64,000 nucleotides of DNA from Pictodentalium vernedei. Lineage: Eukaryota > Mollusca > Scaphopoda > Dentaliida > Dentaliidae. Below, in pieces: positions 53,281 through 62,055 of the stretch. The stretch's first letter is position 1; the number at the start of each line of letters is the position of its first letter. The notes under the pieces were generated by a model. That model was not told the DNA's origin. It saw only the letters and a list, made by a program, of their open reading frames with translations, and searched no databases. Both the position numbers and the translations under genes were made by a program. The DNA is taken from positions 167,853,453 through 167,917,452 of the forward strand of contig CM062290.1 in assembly GCA_031216915.1 (NCBI GenBank), given 5' to 3'.

Positions 53281-53592
53281 ATGGAAACTGATCGTTCCAC
53301 ACCTCCCACTCCAAACCACCGCCTCCTTCTGGGCCCAGTCTCCTTTAGAGAAAGAAGAGCACCACAACATCATGGAAAAATCTCGAAAACTCCTAGAGAT
53401 AGTACGACAAGAGAAACTGTAGCCGCAAACAGAAAATATACAGGAAAGCAAAAACCAACAACTGTTACTACCAAAACGATCATATCTCCAAGCAAATCCC
53501 ACCCCAGAAAAAAACAGACGAAGCAACGACAACAAAGCCAAGCGCTAAATCAAACATACATCTCTCCTACTCTGCCACGTTCAGACCCATAA
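53281..53592 (+). CDS. Unrecognised basic Pro/Thr-rich frame
   Basis: 103 open residues (METDRSTPPTPNHRLLLGPV, then TRETVAANRKYTGKQKPTTV and SHPRKKQTKQRQQSQAL). Low-complexity, basic and probably disordered, like N-terminal regions of some LINE ORF1 proteins. A LINE reverse-transcriptase fragment lies 1 kb downstream on the same strand, but continuity cannot be shown. It could be chance. Confidence 0.25.
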   Translation: METDRSTPPTPNHRLLLGPVSFRERRAPQHHGKISKTPRDSTTRETVAANRKYTGKQKPTTVTTKTIISPSKSHPRKKQTKQRQQSQALNQTYISPTLPRSDP

Positions 53593-53644
53593 TTTAACAG
53601 ATTCTTGATTATTGGTTAATGCTCGATACAGACAGAAATGAAAG

Positions 53645-53995
53645 GGTATTAAATAAACACTGAAACCTTTATACACATCTACAGACCCTGCCTGAACATA
53701 TGAACACACTTTCAATGTTTTTAATTATACCCTTTCGAATCTTTCGCGGGAAACTGATTCTTTAATGACAAATGTGTCGCTATGGGTGCCACATGGTACC
53801 GAAACAAAAACCTGAAACTTAATGCACATCTAGAGATCCTACCTGAACATATGAACACACTTTCAATGTTTTGAATAAACCCCCTAGGAGCCTTTCGCGG
53901 GAAACTGGTTCTCTAATGACAATGTGTCACTATGGGTTCAACATTGTGCTGAATAAAAAATCCGAAACCTTTATGCACATCTAGAGAACCTACCG
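53645..53995. repeat. About 150-bp direct repeat, 2.3 copies
   Basis: GAAACCTTTATRCACATCTASAGA, CCTGAACATATGAACACACT, TTCGCGGGAAACTGRTTCT and GTGTCRCTATGGG recur at 53663, 53812 and (start only) 53966. Confidence 0.85.
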
Positions 53996-54540
53996 CGGAA
54001 CATAAACTTTTTAAAAGAGACAATTCGCCGAATTTTTTTTTCTCCAATAAAAAAGATAATTCGTCGAAACATAAAATTTTTAAAATAGACACTTCGCAGA
54101 TTTTTTTTTCTCCAATAAAATGATAAAAAGTAACAAATATAACCTTTTTTGCGCCTTCCGTCAACTTTTCAAATGGTAATAATTCTTTACAGACCATTCA
54201 TTTACAGATACATTCACATTATGTTTTATTTTTTCTTTAATCAACTGTAGCAAATGCAAAGTAAAACGAAATTATTGTTCACAGTTTTCACTCCTCGTAA
54301 GTGATTTCAACAATTTATGTTTCCAGCTTACGATTAATATGGCTTTTCCCCAGCCTTAGTCCCTCGTGGCTTGTTCAACATAAGATAAACAATTCTCGGC
54401 ACTCTCCATCTAAAAGAAGATTTTTTCATCGTGTTTTGATTGACATGCATACATTTTCTTCCTTTAAAGCTGTTTGTACATCCATCCCTGATGGACCACC
54501 CTGTAATCTTTTAAGCTGCATTGAATCATTTTGGTTAAAT
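53996..54540. other. TTCGCCGAA-like patch, then A/T-rich sequence
   Basis: 54005-54110 holds AATTCGCCGAATTTTTTTTTC, AATTCGTCGAAAC and CACTTCGCAGA, echoing the motif at 29283-29515. The remainder shows no gene except possible LINE upstream coding. Confidence 0.4.
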
Positions 54541-55246
54541 AGTTCAACATTTCCAGTACAACTCCTAAACTGCAGTAAAATGCTGGAAAGTGACCACAAG
54601 AGTCATATTACCTAAACCCGACAAAGACCTTACCAACCCTTCTAACTACCATCCAATTAGCTTGCTTGGCTGTGTTAAAAAAATATTTGAGCGGATTCTC
54701 ACTACGAGACTTCGCAGCTATCTCGAATCAATCAACTTTTTCAACAAATGGCAAAGAGCGTATATGAGCCAAAAAGAGGAAATCGAACACGTATATAGAC
54801 TGGTCGATTATATGAAAACAGCAGTCAGCCATCATTTCTAACTGACCGGAAAATGAAGTTGAGGGTTACCCGCGAGGTGTCAGAGGAAGTGATACTCGAA
54901 GCGGGAACACCACAAGGGTCGGTTCTAAGTCCGCTTCTTTTCATAATATATGTGAATGGCATAGAAAAAGTAGGGAAAAAACTGTGTTGAACTATCGCAG
55001 TTCTCAGACTACAAAGGCATGTGGACGGCCAGCAAGTCCCGAAACATAATTAAAAATCATCTGCATGATACCATTCGCGATCTTGAGAGCTGGTGCGCCT
55101 TATGGCGCATCAAACCCAATGCCCCCAAAACCCCAAAAGTTACGTCATTCAAGAAGCAAAGGAAAAAAACAGTCCCCAGTATCGATGTCCAGTTATACGA
55201 TCACAAATTAGAAGCAAGTAAAGAGGCCATTTTTGGGATTTATAAT
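54540..55246 (+). pseudogene. LINE reverse transcriptase, N-terminal and catalytic part
   Basis: Recognisable in order: ILPKPDKDLTNPSNYHPISL (motif 1/2, about 54600-54660), KKIFERILTTRLRSYL, QRAYMSQKEEIEHVYRLVDY (54745-54815), then in another frame LEAGTPQGSVLSPLLFIIYV (54897-54953), SQFSDYKGMW (the FADD-box position carries FSDY) and LESWCALWRIKP. Frame changes and stops between 54841 and 55019 make it inactive. The last coding residues, KEAIFGIYN, stop exactly at the LTR that begins at 55247. The continuation expected in a LINE is the minus-strand piece at 31877-32368. Confidence 0.85.
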
Positions 55247-55454
55247 TGTGATATATTGATTTACAGACTTTATGTACTCAGAGACTTTAACAGAGTAGGG
55301 GCAATAAGTCTCTACGCGGTGAGTGACTAACTCTTCAATAAAGGAGAGTAGCTTTGTATTGTACAATGTGCTTTTGGAAAATAAACATTGCAGATGCCGA
55401 TTAATCATTTCTTCAAATCCATTGCATCCTTTATGTTCCTGTGTCCAAACAACA
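55247..55454 (+). repeat. 5' LTR of Gypsy-type fossil, 208 bp
   Basis: Begins TGTGATATATTGATTTACAG, contains AATAAA twice and ends CAAACAACA. It is followed at once by TTTTTGGCGACGTAGATG, a plausible tRNA primer-binding site. Near-identical to 32369-33032 after removal of the MITE from that copy. Confidence 0.82.
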
Positions 55455-56290
55455 TTTTTGGCGACGTAGATGAAACAAGTAATATCATTCGTGCTTTGGA
55501 TGTGCATTACGAACATTTGCTGCATAAATTACCTAGTTTTATTGAAAATGAACATACCTTTTCCTCATGTTTTTCTGCCGGCCCCCGCCAAACCCGCTTT
55601 TTCATTGGACAGTTGGAAAAGGATTTTCTAAAACTACTTAACTGCCTCAAATGCTTGGAACTACGTTTGAAGATAATCGTAAACGTGCATTGCTTCTTCA
55701 TTGCTTAGGTCCGGAAGGACAAACTATTTTTTATACTTTACCTAGTCTGGGTGACTCGTACGACAATGTTATGGACATGTTAGATAAACATTTTTCGGCC
55801 ATCACCAATGTCAGTGGAGAAAGGTGCCGGTTCCGTACCCGTAGTTAATTACCGGGAGAGTCAATTGAGGAGTTTGTTACAGCTCTACGGGAGCTAATCG
55901 TGAAATGTGAATATGGCGCATCGGCAAGTGATATGATACGTGACCAAATCATTGAAAAAAAAACAGTGAACCACGAATACGTGAAAGGCTTTTAATTGAG
56001 ACTCAATTAACCTTAGATAACGCTTTGACAATTGCTAAACAGGTGGAGATGGTCCTTGTGGAATACAAGTGCTTTGCTAATAAAAATGACCTTTCCCATG
56101 CTACAGCATCGTCATCTCCAAATCCTGATGTTAACAAAATTAACTTTCGTCAAAAGCCTAAACGCAAAACGCAAAATAAATTCGCTGCTACAAACTCCAA
56201 CTATAAAGATACTTGGACATTTCGTGCACCGTCTAGTTCACATAGTGTAAGCTGTTACCGCTGTGGGAGCAAATCTACGGTGGCTGATTT
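55247..56290 (+). mobile_element. Gypsy-type LTR retrotransposon fossil, 5' LTR and gag side
   Basis: Order: LTR (55247-55454), primer-binding region, gag-derived region (about 55470-56270) with typical retrotransposon gag content (QLEKDFLKLLNCL-like helical part; YTLPSLGDSYDNVMDMLDKH) and the start of a CCHC nucleocapsid knuckle (CYRCGS at 56253). It is broken, with several interruptions. The fossil stops at about 56290, where a 21-bp satellite starts, and no pol follows. It is inserted in LINE sequence. The family is the same as at 32369-35750. Confidence 0.82.
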
Positions 56291-56317
56291 AGGCCACCCT
56301 CAATATTTTTTTTATCT

Positions 56318-56628
56318 CGAGATAATATCTCGAGATCTCGAGAAACTATGTCGAGGGGGAAAATATCTCAAGATCTCGAGAAACTATCTCAAGATCTCGA
56401 AATAATATCTCAAGATCTCGAGAAACTATCTCAAGATCTCGAGATAATATCTCAAGATCTCGAGAAACTATGTCAAGATCTCGAGATAATATCTCAAGAT
56501 CTCGAGATAATATCTCGAGATCCCGAGATAATATCTCAAGATCACGAGAAACTATCTCAAGATCTCGAGAAAATATCTCAAGATCGCGAGATAATATCTC
56601 ATGATCTCGATATAATATCTCGAGATAA
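56318..56628. repeat. 21-bp CTCGAGAT satellite, about 14 copies
   Basis: Units alternate AGATCTCGAGATAATATCTC-like and AGATCTCGAGAAACTATCTC-like forms; the period is 21 bp. Each holds the dyads AGATCTCGAGAT and GAGATAATATCTC. The second is also the core of the satellites of element F. Frames reading SQDLE / SRDLE on both strands are translations of it. Confidence 0.95.
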
Positions 56629-56890
56629 GCATATATAATCGGTGTCATCCTTTGATCATTAGCATGAATTCACTGCTGCCACACAAACTGTTTATTTACT
56701 TGTCGCATCTTTTCCGACTGCAACATATTCATGACTCCCATGACAATTACACGAATCATCTCCTGTCCCCCAGAAAAGTGAATAACTTATCAACCAACCA
56801 CTTCGTTGCGTATTAGTTATGAGAGCCCACCAAATCCAGCACTAATATAAACCGAGTCCCGTCATCCGAGCTTGCACTTGCTGGTGTCAT
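56629..56890. other. No recognisable feature
   Basis: Single-copy spacer between the 21-bp satellite and the repeats of element H. Confidence 0.45.
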
Positions 56891-56894
56891 GTTC

Positions 56895-57300
56895 CCACTC
56901 CAATCCCAAAGTGTCAACCCAGCACCCGGTACCTCTCAGTACCTACTGTAGTGCATTTTACCCTAAAACATAACGTTTTCTCACTACTTTTCAAGATGAA
57001 AAGTTTGTGTCTGCCTAACACTCCAAATCCAAAGTGTTGATCCAGTACCTCCTAGTGCATACTGTAGTGTTTTTACCTTAAAACTCAACGTTTTCTCACA
57101 TCTTTTCCTTCCAGCCCCATGCTGATTGTAATGATGTTTACCCTAAACACAAAATTTACTCACTACTTTACAAGACACATTTCCATAAATACCAAATATT
57201 TCCTTCCAGCTCCACAGTCAATGAAGTGATTTTTACCACAACTCACAAAGTGTACACACTACTTTGCAAGACACAGACCCGTAAATACCAAATAGCCCCC
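56895..57300. repeat. About 115-bp degenerate repeats at the left end of H
   Basis: Four units share TTTACCCTAAAACWYAACG, TTTCTCACTACTTT, CAAGAYRMA and CCAGYACC/TCCAGCTCC phrases near 56930, 57045, 57130 and 57230. The inverse of the last two lies at 60310-60420. Confidence 0.7.
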
Positions 57301-57534
57301 CCCCCCTCTCCCCCCCCCCCCCCCCCCCCCCCCCCGTCCAGCTCCGCGCTGAAAGGTTTCATTCCCACAGTGAAATCAATCACCCACTCCCTTGGTGGGT
57401 TTTTCACCTACCTTCCACTTTGGTGACTGAGACACGTTGTTTCGTGACACGCTGTTATTCCACGGACCCGTCATACAGCCTAACTTTAACACCATCCGCG
57501 CGTCCATTTTGATCGAGAAAATCGATGGTGCTAC

Positions 57535-57560
57535 TCGATATATAATAACCTTACAACAGC
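57535..57560 (+). promoter_or_regulatory. Possible TATA box upstream of the left-arm frame of H
   Basis: ACTCGATATATAATAACC lies about 190 bp upstream of the frame at 57730. The right arm has TTATTATACATCGGGT at the equivalent place, so the A/T core is partly kept. Weak evidence. Confidence 0.25.
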
Positions 57561-57729
57561 GACAGCTATAGACATACCATCGGATTCCCTTTCCTCTCGT
57601 TGGTTTGAATAGTCTGGATTAGGCGTAACTAGTTACCCCCTGTGGATACTTCTTCCAGACGAGTGATTAAGGTCCTCACGTATTACCAACGTCAGTTTTA
57701 GAAAAGGGCTTGCCAGTACAAGGCTGCAG

Positions 57730-58251
57730 ATGTTAGACAAAATCGTGAATTCATACTCAGTACTCAGCAATCTCCTGACCCCTAGAACCAAATTGAAACC
57801 CATAACCCCGAGCCCAAGAGGCGAATGTAATCGCCCCCCCCCCCCCCCACCCCCACTGTCCCCGGTGAATCTCAAACGTGGCAGGATGGGCATGTCTAAC
57901 ATTGTTTCCACACAAAGCCCAATTACATGTAGTAATGAAAAGATTGACCTGTCCCCCGGCAAGTCTCAATGGTCCATACACCTTTCACACTTATCCGAAA
58001 GTGACAACTCCAACAGTAAAGTATCCAGTGCCACGCATATAAAGACGGACAACGTGAACCCGATTCCCAGTATCTCCGAACAAAATGAAGCCCTCTCAAC
58101 GTCATTTACTGCCACTCTTAACCAGCTACAACATGGCATCCCAATTAACAATACGTCCCTCCGTGATCCCATACTCTCACCCGGTCACGGGAGAACCCCC
58201 CGCACTTGTGACCACCCCCCCCCCCCCCCCACCTTCAACGTCAACTCATGA
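57730..58251 (+). CDS. Unrecognised Ser/Asn-rich frame, left arm of H
   Basis: 173 open residues from MLDKIVNSYSVLSNLL. A poly-C run codes a proline stretch near residue 36. Then come GMSNIVSTQSPITCSNEKID, LSPGKSQWSIHLSHLSESDN, SISEQNEALSTSFTATLNQL and QHGIPINNT. The right-arm frame on the opposite strand (59428-59826) keeps most of these phrases, so the reading frame has been maintained in both arms despite nucleotide differences and different poly-C lengths. Probably disordered. No domain recognised; a retroelement N-terminal protein is one possibility. Function unknown. Confidence 0.45.
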   Translation: MLDKIVNSYSVLSNLLTPRTKLKPITPSPRGECNRPPPPPPPLSPVNLKRGRMGMSNIVSTQSPITCSNEKIDLSPGKSQWSIHLSHLSESDNSNSKVSSATHIKTDNVNPIPSISEQNEALSTSFTATLNQLQHGIPINNTSLRDPILSPGHGRTPRTCDHPPPPPTFNVNS

Positions 58252-58297
58252 ACCGAATGTAATACAGAACATCCCGTATCATAAGATTAATTGGACC

Positions 58298-58647
58298 TGG
58301 GGGAGCCGTGGCTGAGTAGGTATAGGTGCAAGCTACAAGCCGAGAGGTCCTTGGTTCGGCAACCACGTTGTGTCCTTGGGCAAGACACTTCACCCTCACA
58401 GCCTACGTGGGGGAACGGTGGCGTTGTATACTAAGGCGTAATGCACGTCGATGGTGCACCTGTCTTCAACCAATGCTACCATGCTTGTGTGGAGTTAGTA
58501 TGCAGGGGAGCTGGCAGTTCCTCGCCGTTGCTCGGTGGTTCTCTCCGGGTACTACGGCTTCCTCCATCCGTAAAACTGCCATGGTCATGATTAGCCATTT
58601 TGCAGAAATATGTGACCTTAAACAACCACAAATAAATACATAAATAA
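58298..58647 (+). mobile_element. tRNA-headed SINE inside H, 12-bp TSD
   Basis: Head GGAGCCGTGGCTGAGTAGG with A-box-like GTGGCTGAGTAGG and a decayed B box (CTTGGTTCGGCAACC). Body GTGTCCTTGGGCAAGACACTT, CCTACGTGGGGGAACG, GTACTACGGCTTCCTCC and an AAATAAATACATAAATAAA tail. Flanks ATTAATTGGACC (58286-58297) and ATTGATTGGTCC (58648-58659) agree at 10 of 12. The right arm of H lacks the SINE and shows the empty site (ATTGATTGGTCC, inverted, near 59383). Confidence 0.9.
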
Positions 58648-58834
58648 ATTGATTGGTCCCCTATGTTCTTAACCATACGATCCTCCGTGATCACATACTC
58701 TCACCCGCTCATAGGAGACTCCTCACCGCCCCCCCCCCCCCCAGACTTGTGACCCCCACCCCCAACGTCAACTCATGAACCGACAGTAATACAGGACATC
58801 CCGTCCCATAAGATTGATAGGTCCCCCAATGTTT

Positions 58835-58894
58835 CCACTTTCTATTTTGCTACACCCCGGCCCCATAAAGCTGGAATAGCAAAATAGAAAGTGG
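58835..58894. repeat. Inner hairpin of H
   Basis: CCACTTTCTATTTTGCTA pairs with TAGCAAAATAGAAAGTGG around a 24-bp loop. The arms are perfect. Confidence 0.85.
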
Positions 58895-59427
58895 GGTGCT
58901 ACTTGTTGTTTCAAATGTCGCGGGAACATATTTTCAACACAACATTGCGGGATTCACTGTTTGGCGGGAGAGACACTTTCGCTCATTTGGGAGGACCGCA
59001 AATTGGGTCAAACATTTTTTGGGAGCTATAGCAGCGATAGGTCAAATCGGGCGGTATGTTCACAGGTTTGAGTTTCGACTATCATTGCAGAGTGGTTCGC
59101 AGTGGTGCCGTTTTGAGGGATATTGTTGGGAGTCCCACTGAATGAGTATGAAAAGTGTATTCTTAGTTGGGTATTGTCGGAAGACAAATCAATAGTGTGA
59201 TGCGCTATCGGGGGTTGGTTGGGCAAGATGTTGCTCTCATAAATTGGGTGTGTGTCTGTGTCATCTTGTGGGTTAAGAGGGAGTGGTCTGTTGTGCGTGG
59301 TCCTGGTGGAACTATGCTCTCATGGATGGCGAAATTAAGTTTTCTCAGCTTGGAATGGGTTTCAGCCGGTGAGAACATAGGGGACCAATCAATCTTATGG
59401 GACGGGATGTCCTGTATTACTGTCGGT

Positions 59428-59826
59428 TCATGAGTTGACGTTGGTGGTAGGGGTCACAAGTACTGGGGGTGCGGGGGGGGGGGGTCTCATGTGAGCGAGT
59501 GAGAGTATGTGATCAAAGAGGACCGTTTGATTAATTGAGGTACCATGTTGCAGCTGGTTAAGGGTGGCAGTAAACGACGTTGAAGGGGTTTCTTCTTGTT
59601 CGGAGATACTGTGAATCGGGTTCAAGTTGTCTTTCTTTATATGCGCGGGACTGTATACATCACCATTGGAGTTGTCACTTTCGGGTATGTCCCTGGAGGA
59701 GTGTGAAAGGTGTATGGACTGTTGAGACTTGTCGGGCGACAGGTCAATCTTTTCATTACTACACGTAACTGGGTTTTGTGTGGAAACAATGTTAGTCATG
59801 CCCATCCTGACATGTTTGGGATTCAC
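59428..59826 (-). CDS. Unrecognised Ser/Asn-rich frame, right arm of H
   Basis: 132 open residues, homologous to 57730-58251: GMTNIVSTQNPVTCSNEKID, LSPDKSQQSIHLSHSS, PESDNSNGDVYSPAHIKKDN and TPSTSFTATLNQLQHGTSIN. It lacks the left-arm N-terminus as an open frame and has a small insertion (SRDIPE). Many changes between the two copies are conservative, suggesting that they were once selected as protein, or that the arms were homogenised. No domain recognised. Confidence 0.42.
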   Translation of the reverse strand: MNPKHVRMGMTNIVSTQNPVTCSNEKIDLSPDKSQQSIHLSHSSRDIPESDNSNGDVYSPAHIKKDNLNPIHSISEQEETPSTSFTATLNQLQHGTSINQTVLFDHILSLAHMRPPPPAPPVLVTPTTNVNS

Positions 59827-60420
59827 AGGAGGGGGATTCTATTCACCTCTTGGGCTCAATGCTATGGGTTTCAATTTGGGTGTGTAATTGTGAGAACGGC
59901 TCCTGGGTGTCAGGAGATTGCTGGGTACTGACCATAAAATCACGGTTTGTCTAGCATCTGCAGCCTTATACTAGGCAAGCCACCTTGTCTAACACTGACA
60001 TTGGTAATACGCGAGGTCCTAAATCACTCGTCCGGAAGCAGTATCCGCAGGAGGTAACTAGTTACGCCTAATCCAGACTTTCTTTTCAAACCAACTAGAG
60101 AAAAGGGAATCCTCGGGTAGGTTTATAGCTGTCGCTGGTGTAGGGTTATTATACATCGGGTAGCACCATCGATTTGCTCGGTCAAAATGGACACGGGAAT
60201 GGGGTTAAAACTTATGCTGTATGTCTCCGTCAACAAAGTGGATAGTGGGTGAAAAATCAACCAAGGGAGTGGGGATGAAATCTTTCAGCGTGGGGATGAG
60301 GGAGCTATTTGGTATTTACGGGTCAGTGTCTTGAAAAGTAGTGAGTAAACTTGTGACTTGTGATAAAAATCACTCCATTCAATGTGGAGCTGGAAGGAAA
60401 TATTTCATATTTATGGGTGT

Positions 60421-60520
60421 NNNNNNNNNNNNNNNNNNNNNNNNNNNNNNNNNNNNNNNNNNNNNNNNNNNNNNNNNNNNNNNNNNNNNNNNNNNNNNNN
60501 NNNNNNNNNNNNNNNNNNNN
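60421..60520. other. Assembly gap (100 N)
   Basis: A run of 100 N that truncates the right arm of element H just where its subterminal repeats continue. Confidence 0.99.
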
Positions 60521-60542
60521 TATATAGTTATATACAATGTAG

Positions 60543-62055
60543 CAGGGGCGTAGCCCGGATTTTATAATTGTCTGTGTGTGTGGGGGTGGGGGGCTAGCCA
60601 GTTTGTTTTCGTTCTTAAAGTATGTGTGTGTGTGGGCAACCTTGATATTTGAAAAGACTCGGTGGGATTTCGAAGGTCCCCCTCAATTCTAACTAGGACC
60701 TCGGCCATTTCCACTCCTCGTACTTCCCTTCAGAGAAGTAGGGGGGTGAGACAATGGCATGAAGACCAAACAGAACATTTTGCAAAACTCCGTGCTTAAG
60801 ATTCAATATGAAGTAATTTTAGTGTGTGTAGCTCAATTTGGGACAATCATGATTTGGGGAGTTTTTGTTATGTGAAACATGGTCATGATCACCTTATCCC
60901 CCCCTCCCCCTCCCCCCCAAGCCAGGCGGCTAGGCGACTGATTTCTGTAGACCACAACGGGAAAAGTACAGGGAAATATTACCGGAAAATAGCATTGTCT
61001 TTTTTTAAATGCATTGTCGAGTTACACCCTTGTGATAAATAGAGACTGTTGCGTTTGTTTTCCTCAACAAAGACTAAGACTAAGGCAGCATTGAGAGAAA
61101 TGCCTTGTAGCAGTTTTTGGAAGGGGGGGGTGGGGGGGGGGGGGCAAAGTGCTATATCGTACACAATTCATTGTTTGTTAATTCCAGTCTCCTGCTAAAC
61201 ACATTAATGTGTATCATACACAATATGTACAGTGGGCGAGGGGAATCAAGAACCAATTACTCCATGCCCAATCTGTGCCAGTATATGTGAGAGAAAGGTA
61301 GTAAGGATTGTGCCAAGACATCAGCTTCAATGGTAATCGTATGTGCTAACTGGGCAAGAAATATAAAGAAGAAAAAATTAGCTTCAATGGTAATCGTATG
61401 TGCTAACTGGGCAAGAAATATAAAGAAGAAAATTAGATGTACACGGATTGGACACTAGCCGAAGTGTCCAGAGACAGCGGGTGGGCACTCTAGGGAGGAA
61501 AATTCACTAACCTTATATAAAGTGAAAGAAATTACTTCTGGGTGATAAGTTTGTTTCATTTTATATAAACTTAGTGCAGTCTGACATTTCAAATTCTGAA
61601 GCTCTGAGATCGATTCTGGCGCCTCCCGAGGAAAGATGGGTTAAAAACAGTAAGTGACAGTTTGCACCTGGGTCCACCTGCCCTCTCCCACCCCCACCAC
61701 TCCATGGCCCACCACTGGAAGCTCATACATAGTGATTGATGTATATATCAGTGTTAACAATTTGTTGAATGATGTGACGATATTTCGGCATCAAAACTGA
61801 AATTATCGCTAATTACAAAATGTGTGAGTGAGTAAAAATAAAACTACTTCATCTTTCAATGACAATTATAAGTCAATCATTACAAAATCCTATTTCGTAA
61901 CAATCGTCTGGTTACTCAACAAAAATCTTGAACTCTATCACTGGGTTTCAGTTGCATAATACAATTCGAGATAATAATGAAGGACACGATGAAAAGCAAT
62001 GTGCATCAAGTGGTCATTTACAGACAAACAACACTTATTGTTTTTCCAACGCTTG
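60543..62055. other. Sequence without a gene; hAT-like left tip
   Basis: CAGGGGCGTAGCCCGGATTTT at 60543 resembles a hAT terminal repeat, but no matching inverse end is seen before 62.05 kb, so it is at most a truncated element. G/T-rich and C-rich runs occur near 60575, 60900 and 61125. No coding frame with recognisable motifs. Confidence 0.4.
61322..61437. repeat. 58-bp exact tandem duplication
   Basis: AGCTTCAATGGTAATCGTAT ... AATATAAAGAAGAAAA occurs twice in a row, differing only in the A run. Very recent, or an assembly slip. Confidence 0.92.

Larger units (their letters stand above)
57185..60420. mobile_element. Element H: long inverted repeat with a frame in each arm
   Basis: Left arm 57185-58297 and right arm 59345-60420 are inverse copies over more than 1 kb: CCGTAAATACCAAATAGC; GGATTAGGCGTAACTAGTTA; GCAATCTCCTGACMCC; AACATTGTTTCCACACAAA; GTCAACTCATGAACCG. 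The single-copy centre is 58895-59345. The inner part of the left arm is duplicated (58150-58295 and 58660-58830) around a SINE. The right arm is cut by the gap at 60421, so the ends are unknown. Homologous open frames lie in both arms. Family unknown. Confidence 0.78.

Noticed and set aside
56346-56648. Overlapping open frames of about 100 residues on both strands (SRDLE/SQDLE)
   Set aside because: Translations of a 21-bp palindromic satellite; both strands are open for the same reason.
60543-60563. Complete hAT MITE starting CAGGGGCGTAGCC
   Set aside because: No matching inverse end in the following 1.5 kb.
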